This document shows positions 52,830-61,004 of a DNA stretch of 64,000 nt, piece by piece; position 1 is the first letter of the stretch, and every line of letters starts with the position of its first letter. Below the pieces are notes generated by a model, which saw only the letters and a program-made list of their open reading frames with translations, made no database searches and was not told the DNA's origin. Location: the NCBI RefSeq assembly GCF_000407545.1, contig NZ_ASWH01000002.1, positions 124,001 through 188,000 on the forward strand, read 5' to 3'. A program made the position numbers and the translations under genes. Source of the DNA: Enterococcus gilvus ATCC BAA-350. GTDB taxonomy: Bacteria; Bacillota; Bacilli; Lactobacillales; Enterococcaceae.

Positions 52830-53984
52830 ATGAACATACTTGTCGCGATGGATTCTTTTAAAGGGAGCGTCAGTTCATTGGAAGCTGGCGAAGCTGTAAA
52901 AAAAGGAATCCAGGCTGGAATGAAATCCCTGCATGAAGAGGTGCTCGTCATCGATATTTTACCTGTAGCCGATGGCGGTGAAGGGACCGTAGAAGCCTTC
53001 GTGGCGGGAACGTCAGGCTCGATCAAGACAGCGATCGTGACAGGACCGCAGGGAAAGCCGATCGAAGCACGCTACGGTCGGTTGGGGGAACGCGCGATTC
53101 TCGAAGTCGCTGAGACATCGGGAATCACCCTAGTCAAAAAGGCAGAACAAGACCCATGGCGAGCAACGACCTATGGCTTAGGAGAATTGATTCGGCGCCT
53201 AGTCCAAGAAGGACAACGAGAGTTTCTGATTGGGTTAGGGGGAAGTGTCACCAATGATGGCGGTTTTGGGATGCTGCAAGCGTTAGGCTACCGTTTTCTA
53301 GACAAAGACGGTCAAGCGCTGTCTCATCAAATTTGTGAAATGGCACACATTGCGAAGATCGAGGACTCCCACGTTCCGATCGAATTAAAAGACTGTCAGT
53401 TTATTGTTGCCAGCGATGTGACGAATCCGTTGTCAGGTGAACAGGGAGCAACGGCAATCTTTGGGCCGCAAAAAGGAGTGCAGCCAGCGGAGGTTGAGAC
53501 CTTCGATGGGCTGCTCCAGCAATTCGCCCAGCAGACCAAAACGTATTTAAATAAAGATTTTTCTCGAAAAGCAGGTGCTGGCGCCGCTGGAGGATTGGGT
53601 TTTGCATTCCTTGCCTATTTAAACGGGGAGATCCTTCCTGGATTTCAACGATTGGCCGAGGAAAAACACTTTGACGAGCGAATCAAAGCCTCAGACCTTG
53701 TGATAACAGGAGAGGGCAGACTCGATGCACAGTCTGTGATGGGAAAAGTTCCTTCGGCATTAGCGAAAATTACTCGAAAATACGACAAGCCGCTCATCGT
53801 CATCGCCGGCAGCACCTCCGAAGATGCTCACCAATGCAACGATCATGGCGTCGACGCCTACTTCTCGATCCTCCACTCGTTAGGAACAGAAGAAGAGCTG
53901 CTGTACCCTGAAAATACCCTAAAAAGCATCCAACAAACAGCCGAACAGCTCTTTCGCTTTTATCAAAAAATGAAGGCGCTTTAA
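52830..53984 (+). CDS. glxK: Glycerate kinase (GlxK/GarK type)
   Basis: This 384-residue type I glycerate kinase has MDSFKGSVSSLEAGEAV at the N-terminus, PVADGGEGTVEAF, GLGGSVTNDGGFGMLQALGY, ASDVTNPLSGEQGA, GAGAAGGLGFAFLAYL and TGEGRLDAQSVMGKVP. It phosphorylates D-glycerate at C2, giving 2-phosphoglycerate, so allantoin-derived glyoxylate carbon enters lower glycolysis. The length and motifs are standard. It lies between the dehydrogenase and the cupin in one operon. Confidence 0.93.
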   Translation: MNILVAMDSFKGSVSSLEAGEAVKKGIQAGMKSLHEEVLVIDILPVADGGEGTVEAFVAGTSGSIKTAIVTGPQGKPIEARYGRLGERAILEVAETSGITLVKKAEQDPWRATTYGLGELIRRLVQEGQREFLIGLGGSVTNDGGFGMLQALGYRFLDKDGQALSHQICEMAHIAKIEDSHVPIELKDCQFIVASDVTNPLSGEQGATAIFGPQKGVQPAEVETFDGLLQQFAQQTKTYLNKDFSRKAGAGAAGGLGFAFLAYLNGEILPGFQRLAEEKHFDERIKASDLVITGEGRLDAQSVMGKVPSALAKITRKYDKPLIVIAGSTSEDAHQCNDHGVDAYFSILHSLGTEEELLYPENTLKSIQQTAEQLFRFYQKMKAL

Positions 53985-53999
53985 GAAAGGAAGAAAAGT

Positions 54000-54362
54000 A
54001 TGTCAAAATCAAACATTGAAGAACGACTATTTAAAGTAGAAAACGTCGCATGTTTTGATCCAAAGGAAGGAAAAAAGAGCTTTTTCTATGAAACAGAAAA
54101 AACCGCCGGCGCACTGTGGTGTCTTGAGCCTGGGCAAACCGTCTTCAATCACTCGCATACGACCTCAGACGACCTGTGGATCTGTATTCAAGGAAAAGGC
54201 ACCTTCTATCCAGGCTACGGCGAAGAAATCCCGATCACGAAAGGCGACCTGATCATCTCACGACCAGGCGAACAGCATGGCATGAAGAACACCGGAGAAG
54301 AACGCTTCATTTTTGTCGGTGTGGCCGGTCCACACCCTATGGATCTGATCGTGCATGAGTGA
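54000..54362 (+). CDS. Small single-cupin protein, function unknown
   Basis: This 120-residue cupin has motif 1 HSHTTSDDLWICIQGKGTFYPG, with metal-type His residues, and motif 2 PITKGDLIISRPGEQHGMKN. It is the last gene of the glyoxylate operon, 15 bases after the glycerate kinase gene. Ureidoglycolate lyase (AllA) is also a cupin-fold enzyme and is otherwise missing from the island, but it is longer (about 160 residues) and I cannot call this an AllA. Other possibilities are a metabolite sensor or an isomerase. Confidence 0.7.
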   Translation: MSKSNIEERLFKVENVACFDPKEGKKSFFYETEKTAGALWCLEPGQTVFNHSHTTSDDLWICIQGKGTFYPGYGEEIPITKGDLIISRPGEQHGMKNTGEERFIFVGVAGPHPMDLIVHE

Positions 54363-54426
54363 GGAAGTTGAAGAGCAGATCCTTCATAAAAGAAACAGAA
54401 AAATAACCATCCATTGATCGATAATA

Positions 54427-54462
54427 GGACGATCCTTCTCAGAGAGGGATCGTCCATTTTTT
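54427..54462 (+). terminator. Terminator of the glyoxylate operon
   Basis: GGACGATCC pairs perfectly with GGATCGTCC. ATTTTTT follows. Confidence 0.88.
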
Positions 54463-54484
54463 GTGGCGTGTTTCGGGTGAGATA

Positions 54485-55102
54485 CTATTTATCTTGCAGC
54501 AGGGTCAACGGTCCAACGATCCGGGCGGAGGAGATGATGGCACTGATTGTTTCTGGGGATTCTTCCATGCCTTTTTCCATCCAGTGCATGATGATCTCAG
54601 CCGAGGGATCGAAGAGAATGATTTCTAAATAATCTTCGGGGACATCGGGGAAGTTTGCCTGCAACTGCGGATAATGGTCTTTTAGCAGGTAGGCGATCAG
54701 GTTGCGGATCGCACTTTTTAATTCATTGACAAAGTCGGGGTCGCCGTTTTTTCCTAAGAGCATCGACACGATATCTTTTTCTGTTTGGGCGTGCTGAATG
54801 GTCTTGACTAGGTCTTCGTAATCAATAAAGGTCGTCGGGCTGTCGGAGAGATCGATCGTCTGCGGGTGCAGCTTTTTTTCTTTGACGCTGTCGATAAAAT
54901 CATAAATATTTGTCTGACGAAATTCTGAAATAAGGTCAGAGATGTCTTGGTAATGCAGATAGAAGGTCGAGCGATTGATGGACGCGGTGCGGCAAATCTC
55001 AGAGACGGTGACCTCTCTCACGGGCTTGTGCTTGGACAATTGGATAAGGGCTTGATAAATCTTTTGTTTGGTTTTGGTTTTTTTCGTATTTTGCTCCGCC
55101 AT
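54485..55102 (-). CDS. TetR-family regulator beside YhgE
   Basis: This 205-residue protein has a TetR helix-turn-helix at residues 10-55 (KQKIYQALIQLSKHKPVREVTVSEICRTA and INRSTFYLHYQDISDLI as consecutive parts). An all-helical ligand and dimer domain follows. It is divergent from the large YhgE/Pip gene; such TetR-YhgE pairs are common in lactic acid bacteria. The intergenic region has three AATCAACA repeats and CAAC/GTTG inverted repeats around a strong promoter, so it is the likely repressor of the exporter and of itself. Confidence 0.88.
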   Translation of the reverse strand: MAEQNTKKTKTKQKIYQALIQLSKHKPVREVTVSEICRTASINRSTFYLHYQDISDLISEFRQTNIYDFIDSVKEKKLHPQTIDLSDSPTTFIDYEDLVKTIQHAQTEKDIVSMLLGKNGDPDFVNELKSAIRNLIAYLLKDHYPQLQANFPDVPEDYLEIILFDPSAEIIMHWMEKGMEESPETISAIISSARIVGPLTLLQDK

Positions 55103-55118
55103 AAATATTCTCCTTTCA

Positions 55119-55200
55119 AATCAACACCTTTCAAACAACTGTTGGTTGACTTGCTTTCACGACGATTATATAATTTCCCAATCAACAAATCAACACGTTG
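55119..55200 (+). promoter_or_regulatory. YhgE promoter with candidate TetR operators
   Basis: TTGACT (55146-55151) and TATAAT (55169-55174) are 17 bases apart. AATCAACA occurs at 55119, and twice in tandem at 55180 and 55188, over the expected start. CAAC-T-GTTG (55136-55144) and CAAC-AC-GTTG (55191-55200) are short inverted repeats flanking the promoter on both sides. Confidence 0.6.
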
Positions 55201-55252
55201 TCTATTTATTTTTCAGGATTGAAAATGGATAGAAGGAAAGAAGGAAGAAAAA

Positions 55253-58243
55253 ATGATTCGAGCAGAATGGCGTTCGCTGTTAAAAAATAAATTTCTCTTG
55301 ATCGTATTAGGTGCGATCGCGTTGATTCCTGCACTGTACAATTTGATTTTTTTGGGTGCGTTGTGGGACCCCTATGGCAAGGTGGATCAATTGCCGGTGG
55401 CGATCGTGAATCAAGACAAGCACGTTTCTTATCAAGGGAAAGACCTTGATCTTGGCAAAGAGGTGACAGACAATCTGTTAAAGAAAAAACCTTTAGACTT
55501 TCATCGGGTTTCCAGCGAGGAGGCCGAAAAAGGGATCTCAAAAGGGAAGTATTATATGATCGTGACGATTCCTGAAGCATTTTCGAAGGATGCGACGTCA
55601 CTTTTGAGTCAACATCCTAAGCAAATGGTGATTGACTATCAGACATCTCAAGGGTCGAATCTGACCGCGTCAAAAATGTCCGCTTCAGCGATCACGGCAT
55701 TGAAGGATCAAGTCTCCAGTCAAGTGACGGAAATGTATACGGAGGTCGTCTTGAGCAATTTCGGAAATGCGGGTCAAGGAATGGCAAAGGCGGCTACTGG
55801 CGGAGAGAAATTATCCGAGGGCACGAAGAAGCTGGAGGAGGCTACCCAAACGATTTCTACGAATTTAGTAACGTTATCTAACAGTTCGTTGACCTTTTCC
55901 GATGGCAGCCAGACGCTGACGAAGGGGCTGCAGCAGTATGTCGCAGGTGCGATGCAAGTGAATGAAGGTGCTGGTAAACTGGATCAAGGAATCGGCACGC
56001 TTGCTGAAAAAGGACCTGAATTAGCGAATGGCGTCAGCCGTTTGTCAGCGGGATCAACATCACTGACGGATGGAATCAGTCAATACACTTCCGGGGTCGG
56101 GTCTGTTGCGACAGGCTCCCAAGCACTAGACTCAGGGCTTGGACAGTTAAATGGAAAGCTTCCAGCTTTATCACAGGGTGCAGAGCAGTTGGCGCAAGGA
56201 TCAGCTAGTTTGAATGGGGGCATCAATCAGTATGTGGCGGGGGTTACCGCTGCAAACACGGGGGCTAAAAAAGTCTCCGATGGCGCACAACAACTCGCTG
56301 CACAAACAGAACAATTGCCCCAACAAGTCAATGCTCTCCATGAGGGAACTGAAAAAATCGTCGCTGGGCTGCAAAATGTTCAACTATCCGAAGAAGAAAA
56401 GAACCAATTACTCACTTACACGGACAGTGTGAACAGCTACATTTCTCAAGTGTCACAGGCGTTCGGAGCAATGGATCTTTCAGGATTGGCTAATGCTGGT
56501 CAGCTAACAGGCGTAGTCAAGGAACTGTCGGACCAGCTTGCAGCATTGTCCGCCAGTGCCTCAAGTATGACGCAAAAGATGGAGGAAACGAAGCAAACGC
56601 TGAAGCAAAGCTATCAGACCGATTTGACAACCAACGCCAATGCGGTCGTTGCACAGTTGACTAGCAGCGGGGTGCCATTGACTGACGAACAAAAAGCCTC
56701 CGTCCTTTCGACGATGCAGGCGCAAAATAGCCAAACGCTGACCGCGATCGATCAGTTGTCCATCGATACGAGCCAATTAACGGCACAACTCGCTGCGCAG
56801 CAACAATCGTTGACGAAACTGAGCACGGCGTTGGCAGCACTCCAAGGGATACCTGTCGATCAAATCAGTCAGTTGAAACAAGGGGCGGATCAACTCGCTC
56901 AAGCTGGCGGAAAAGCGACCCCTGGATTAAAAAACATGATTAATGGCATGTATACCATTGGCAACCAGCTCACACCTGGCGCACAGGCGATCAATGACGG
57001 TGTCGGACAATTAGACGCTAACATCCCGGCACTTACAGCCGGTATTCAACACTTGGCTGAAGGAAGCAACCGTGTTTCTCAAGGCACTCAGCAGTTAGTT
57101 GAAAAAGGACAACCACTGTCGAAGGGGGCAAATCAACTCGCTCAAGGCACGGCTGGATTGAAAGAAAATGTTCCAGCAGTGACCGGCGGCGTCCAGCAAC
57201 TCGCGGACGGATCGAAAAAAGTGACCAGCGGTGCCAAGCAGTTGACCGAAAAGTCTCCAAGTCTAGTCAATGGCGCTCAACAAGTCACCACTGGATTGAA
57301 CCAGTTGAACCAAAACATTCCAGCGTTGAACACAGGGATTTATACCCTGCATGCCGGCTCGCAGCAATTGACCCAAGGCACCGGACAATTGGCTGCCAAT
57401 GGCGGACAACTCGTAGCGGGTGCGCAACAGCTACAAAACGGTTCACAAAAAATCGCAGAGGGTAGCGGAAAACTAGCGGCAGGTGAAAATCAAGTGACCC
57501 ATTCCTTAGGGACCGTGGGGACAGGACTAGGCACCTTGACCAATCAACTCGCGTCTGGCTCAAAGGAAATCGGTCAGCTCAACACAGGGAAGACGGGAGC
57601 AAACGCAATCACTCAGCCGATCCGTACCACTCATAATGACCCAGACAAACTGGCAAACAATGGGACAGGGATGGCGCCTTACATGATGTCAGTGGCATTG
57701 TTTATCGGAACCGTCACCTTCAACCTGCTCTTTGATGCCTTCAAACCGAAGAAAAAACCAACGACAGGTCTGGCCTGGTGGGCAAGTAAAGCATCCATCC
57801 TGGCAGTAGTCAGCATCGCACAAGCCTTGCTTGTGGACGCCGCGTTAATGGGATTGCTTGGGATGGATGTCCTGCATCCCGTCAAAGTCGTCGCCTTCAG
57901 TATCTTAGTCTCCATGACCTTTATGTCGATCGTTACACTGTTTAATTTGCTTTTAGGAAAAGTCGGTTCTTTCGTCATGCTGCTGTTCATGATCCTGCAA
58001 CTTGCCGCATCCGGCGGCACGTACCCGATCGAATTGAGCGGACATTTTTACCAAGCCGTCAATCCCTTCTTGCCGATGACGTATTCGATCCGAGCATTGC
58101 GTGAAGGCATCTCCATCGGCGGGTCCATGCTGTCAGAAACCTTGCTGTTTATAGCCTTGTTGCTTATCAGCAATGTCTTGATGATCCTGTTCTTTACGAA
58201 AAAACGGAAGAATCCTGTGACCTTTGAAGAAGAATGGTCTTAA
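55253..58243 (+). CDS. YhgE/Pip-family membrane exporter
   Basis: This 996-residue protein has one N-terminal membrane span (KFLLIVLGAIALIPALYNLIF). A very long extracytoplasmic region (about 40-800) follows, and then about five C-terminal spans of the ABC-2 type. This is the YhgE/phage-infection-protein (Pip) layout, also seen in EsaA-like proteins. The outer region is filled with 7- to 14-residue repeats of the type LxxGxxxLxxG (for example SQGTQQL, LAEGS, GANQLAQGT). These form the coiled or helical stalk that serves as a phage receptor in lactococci. The physiological substrate is not established. Its control by the adjacent TetR suggests response to a membrane-active compound. Confidence 0.88.
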   Translation: MIRAEWRSLLKNKFLLIVLGAIALIPALYNLIFLGALWDPYGKVDQLPVAIVNQDKHVSYQGKDLDLGKEVTDNLLKKKPLDFHRVSSEEAEKGISKGKYYMIVTIPEAFSKDATSLLSQHPKQMVIDYQTSQGSNLTASKMSASAITALKDQVSSQVTEMYTEVVLSNFGNAGQGMAKAATGGEKLSEGTKKLEEATQTISTNLVTLSNSSLTFSDGSQTLTKGLQQYVAGAMQVNEGAGKLDQGIGTLAEKGPELANGVSRLSAGSTSLTDGISQYTSGVGSVATGSQALDSGLGQLNGKLPALSQGAEQLAQGSASLNGGINQYVAGVTAANTGAKKVSDGAQQLAAQTEQLPQQVNALHEGTEKIVAGLQNVQLSEEEKNQLLTYTDSVNSYISQVSQAFGAMDLSGLANAGQLTGVVKELSDQLAALSASASSMTQKMEETKQTLKQSYQTDLTTNANAVVAQLTSSGVPLTDEQKASVLSTMQAQNSQTLTAIDQLSIDTSQLTAQLAAQQQSLTKLSTALAALQGIPVDQISQLKQGADQLAQAGGKATPGLKNMINGMYTIGNQLTPGAQAINDGVGQLDANIPALTAGIQHLAEGSNRVSQGTQQLVEKGQPLSKGANQLAQGTAGLKENVPAVTGGVQQLADGSKKVTSGAKQLTEKSPSLVNGAQQVTTGLNQLNQNIPALNTGIYTLHAGSQQLTQGTGQLAANGGQLVAGAQQLQNGSQKIAEGSGKLAAGENQVTHSLGTVGTGLGTLTNQLASGSKEIGQLNTGKTGANAITQPIRTTHNDPDKLANNGTGMAPYMMSVALFIGTVTFNLLFDAFKPKKKPTTGLAWWASKASILAVVSIAQALLVDAALMGLLGMDVLHPVKVVAFSILVSMTFMSIVTLFNLLLGKVGSFVMLLFMILQLAASGGTYPIELSGHFYQAVNPFLPMTYSIRALREGISIGGSMLSETLLFIALLLISNVLMILFFTKKRKNPVTFEEEWS

Positions 58244-58318
58244 ATATAATAAAGAATCCGAGTTCCTTCATTATGGAATGAATAGGACAGGAGAAGTGCT
58301 ATCTATTTTATGAATCAG

Positions 58319-58351
58319 AAAAAGGCTCAATCTTTACGATTGGGCCTTTTT
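58319..58351. terminator. Bidirectional terminator between YhgE and LacI genes
   Basis: AAAGGCTCAATC pairs with GATTGGGCCTTT, with one wobble, flanked by A-run and T-run. Confidence 0.82.
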
Positions 58352-58368
58352 GCTGCTTATTTTGGTTC

Positions 58369-59394
58369 CTAGATAGCTGTAGATTCTCTTAGGATCAGCT
58401 TTGTGGAGTATTTTGAGATCGAATAGGGAATGTCAGGTTCGATCAAGCGGTCCATAATGAGATGCGCCGCTTTTCTACCCAAATAGATTTTCGGCGTGTC
58501 GATGGTAGTCAAGCCCGGCAAAATCCGCTCGGAGTTCGGGATATTATCAAATCCGATCACGTTGACATCGTCCGGTATCCTATGACCCAGCGCTTGCAGG
58601 GCGTAGATCAATTGGATCGCTAGCCAGTCATTCCCGCACAAGAAGACATCCGGCACTTTTTTCATGGAATTGAGCAATTCTTTGATTTTCTCAAAATTCT
58701 CGAAAATCGTGTCTGTATCCTTGAGAATCGAAGCGTGACTGTTGATTTCCAGTTCATGCTTTTTCAGCGTATTGAAAAAGGCATAATAACGCTCCATAAA
58801 ACCAAGTCCTGTATTAGGTGAATACAAATCGCCAATAAAGGCAAAATCCGAGTAGCCCTTTTGAATGAGTAATTCAGTGATCCGTTCAACATTGGAATGA
58901 TTTTCCATCATAACAATGTCACACTTTCCAATCAAATAATTAGGATTTTTTGGCGCATCCACCGTGACGATCGGAAGGTGGGTCTCCAATAACTTGTCCC
59001 AAACCGGTCGAAAATTCATTTCGACCACAATGATGCCTTTTGTATTCGAACTGTAGACCGCCTCGGGCAAACGCCCCTCCTCGATATCCTCTTTCGATAA
59101 CGTTGCGATCGTCAACTGGTAATTCGTCTCGGAAAGGACCATTTCGATCCCCGTCAAGACATTGCTCCAAAATTGAGAATCGTTTGCATGATTGATATTC
59201 AGGAACAAGATATTTCCCTGATCGATCTTGTATTCTGTCCGTTCTTCCTTCGTAAAATACCCCATGGATTCGGCTTTTCTTATAATGCTCTCCGTTGTTC
59301 GCTGAGATACTTGAGGATCGTTCTTGAGCGCCTTTGAAACAGTATTTCTTGAATACCCGGTTTCTTTAGCAATATCATTGATCGTACATTTCAT
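58369..59394 (-). CDS. LacI-family regulator of the GH32/ABC operon
   Basis: This 341-residue protein has the LacI DNA-binding helix at residues 1-50 (CTINDIAKETGYSRNTVSKALKND). A periplasmic-binding-type sugar sensor follows (VIGFDNIPNSERILPGLTTIDTP, near the C-terminus). It is divergent from the GH32 glycosidase and sugar ABC importer genes, which it should repress until a sugar binds. The intergenic region holds a palindrome over the -35 of the GH32 promoter and three TGCAC direct repeats. Confidence 0.9.
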   Translation of the reverse strand: MKCTINDIAKETGYSRNTVSKALKNDPQVSQRTTESIIRKAESMGYFTKEERTEYKIDQGNILFLNINHANDSQFWSNVLTGIEMVLSETNYQLTIATLSKEDIEEGRLPEAVYSSNTKGIIVVEMNFRPVWDKLLETHLPIVTVDAPKNPNYLIGKCDIVMMENHSNVERITELLIQKGYSDFAFIGDLYSPNTGLGFMERYYAFFNTLKKHELEINSHASILKDTDTIFENFEKIKELLNSMKKVPDVFLCGNDWLAIQLIYALQALGHRIPDDVNVIGFDNIPNSERILPGLTTIDTPKIYLGRKAAHLIMDRLIEPDIPYSISKYSTKLILRESTAI

Positions 59395-59427
59395 TTTTCA
59401 CCCTCCCACAGGCAGTATACCCACCGT

Positions 59428-59512
59428 ATGCACATAAAAGCAATATTTATTTGCACGAAAATGCACAAAAAAGTGAAAAACGCTTGTGATTAAGCGCTAC
59501 CAAAATTATTCT
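59428..59512 (+). promoter_or_regulatory. GH32 operon promoter with candidate LacI operator and TGCAC repeats
   Basis: TTGTGA (59484-59489) and TATTCT (59507-59512) are 17 bases apart. The palindrome CGCTT-GTGATT-AAGCG (59481-59496) covers the -35. Upstream, TGCAC recurs three times between 59428 and 59466, each followed by an A-rich stretch. A regulator binding both elements is possible. Confidence 0.55.
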
Positions 59513-59553
59513 AAGGGTGTTAAATGATCAATTAAGTTTAGGAGAGATGCTGA

Positions 59554-60990
59554 ATGAGTTTATTTTATCGACCGGAGAATGCGTGGGTGGGGGACTTGAT
59601 CCCGTATTATGAAGATGGAACATTTTATGCGTATTATCTGCATGATCCAAGAATCATCGAGGGGAAATATGCAGAAGAAACCACGTGGCATTTGGCGACA
59701 ACCAAAGACTTTGTCCAGGTGGATTATCAAGGAGAAGCAATCAAACGGGGAACGAAGGAATCTTACAACCTCAATAATTACACAGGTTCAATCATTAAAG
59801 ACGCACAAGGCAAGTACCATGCTTTTTATACTGCTTTTAATGAGAACAAGCCTTTTGTAAATGGAAAGAGCGTCCAGCTAGTCATGAAAGCGGTCGGCGA
59901 AAGCTTGTACGAGCTCGAGACAGACCCGAATTTTCTATTTCCGTCTGACGGGAAAATCTATGAAGAGTTTGACTGGCGCGATCCTTTCGTTTTTTGGGTA
60001 GAGGAGGAGCAATGCTACTTCATGTTGCTGGCATCTAGACGTCAAGGGGCGGGAGATCTGAGAGGCGGCTGCATCTCTTTGTCGAAGTCAAAGGATTTGG
60101 AGACTTGGGAATATTGCGAACCATTCTATGATCCGAAGATGTACATCACGATGGAATGTCCAGAGGTCTTTAAGATGGGGGAGTACTGGTATTTAGTATT
60201 TTCAACATTTTCAGACCGCTTTACGACACATTATCGTTACGCAAAAAGCTTAGAGGGGCCGTGGATCATACCAGCAGACGACGTGTTTGATACACGTGCC
60301 AACTATGCGATCAAAACAGCTTCAGATGGAGAAAGAAGAATTGCCTTTGGCTGGGTCGCGACAAAAGAAGGAGAGACGGACTTTGGTCCCTGGGACTGGG
60401 GAGGAACGATGATTTTCCATGAATTGATCCAAAATCCTCAGACTGGTGAACTGAAGGCTGTGATGATTGATTCGGTTGGCGAATTCTTTGAAGAAAAATC
60501 GGAGATATCCGCACCAGTCTTTTATAATGATCATAGTAATGATAAAAACAAGGTCGCAAGCGACACGTTAGGAGCCATGCTGTTCGATAGTCCATCCGAC
60601 ACCTTTTCAGTGACAGTGGATTTTGATGTTTTGAAGGCAAAAGAGTTTGGAATTGCCCTTCATGTGGATGAAGGGATGGAAACGGGCTATTTCCTACGGA
60701 TGCTACCGGAACAACAGCTGATCGCGTGGGATCTGTGGCCGCGAGCTGAAAAGGGCGAGTATCAGTGGCAGATCAAAGGAGATATTCCCTATCAAGTGGA
60801 GACAAGCCGGCTTCTGCCGAAAGCGTCACGCTATCGTGTCCGCGTGTTGCGAGAAAGAAGTATGTGTGTCGTCTATGTGAACGACGAAATTGCGTTATCG
60901 ACGAGATTATACAATCACAGCGGAAAAAAAGTAGGGGTTTACGTGGTTCAAGGGGAAGTAGTGTTGCATGAGATCGAGATAAAAGAATAG
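59554..60990 (+). CDS. GH32-family glycosidase (fructan/levan or inulin-oligosaccharide type)
   Basis: This 478-residue protein has the GH32 five-bladed propeller followed by a C-terminal beta-sandwich (from about residue 345). The nucleophile is Asp14 in WVGDLIPYY, the RDP motif is DWRDPF (Asp143), and the acid/base is Glu201 in MECPEVF. The N-terminal motif is WVGD rather than the textbook WMNDPNG. There is no signal peptide, so it acts inside the cell on an imported oligosaccharide. The ABC importer genes follow directly. The substrate may be a fructo-oligosaccharide, but the divergent nucleophile motif leaves room for another beta-fructoside or a related sugar. Confidence 0.82.
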   Translation: MSLFYRPENAWVGDLIPYYEDGTFYAYYLHDPRIIEGKYAEETTWHLATTKDFVQVDYQGEAIKRGTKESYNLNNYTGSIIKDAQGKYHAFYTAFNENKPFVNGKSVQLVMKAVGESLYELETDPNFLFPSDGKIYEEFDWRDPFVFWVEEEQCYFMLLASRRQGAGDLRGGCISLSKSKDLETWEYCEPFYDPKMYITMECPEVFKMGEYWYLVFSTFSDRFTTHYRYAKSLEGPWIIPADDVFDTRANYAIKTASDGERRIAFGWVATKEGETDFGPWDWGGTMIFHELIQNPQTGELKAVMIDSVGEFFEEKSEISAPVFYNDHSNDKNKVASDTLGAMLFDSPSDTFSVTVDFDVLKAKEFGIALHVDEGMETGYFLRMLPEQQLIAWDLWPRAEKGEYQWQIKGDIPYQVETSRLLPKASRYRVRVLRERSMCVVYVNDEIALSTRLYNHSGKKVGVYVVQGEVVLHEIEIKE

Positions 60991-61004
60991 GAGTTGTTTC
61001 TTCC

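Noticed and set aside
54000..54362. Naming the 120-residue cupin as ureidoglycolate lyase (AllA)
   Set aside because: It is shorter and I could not see AllA motifs. The idea is kept only as a test in the findings.
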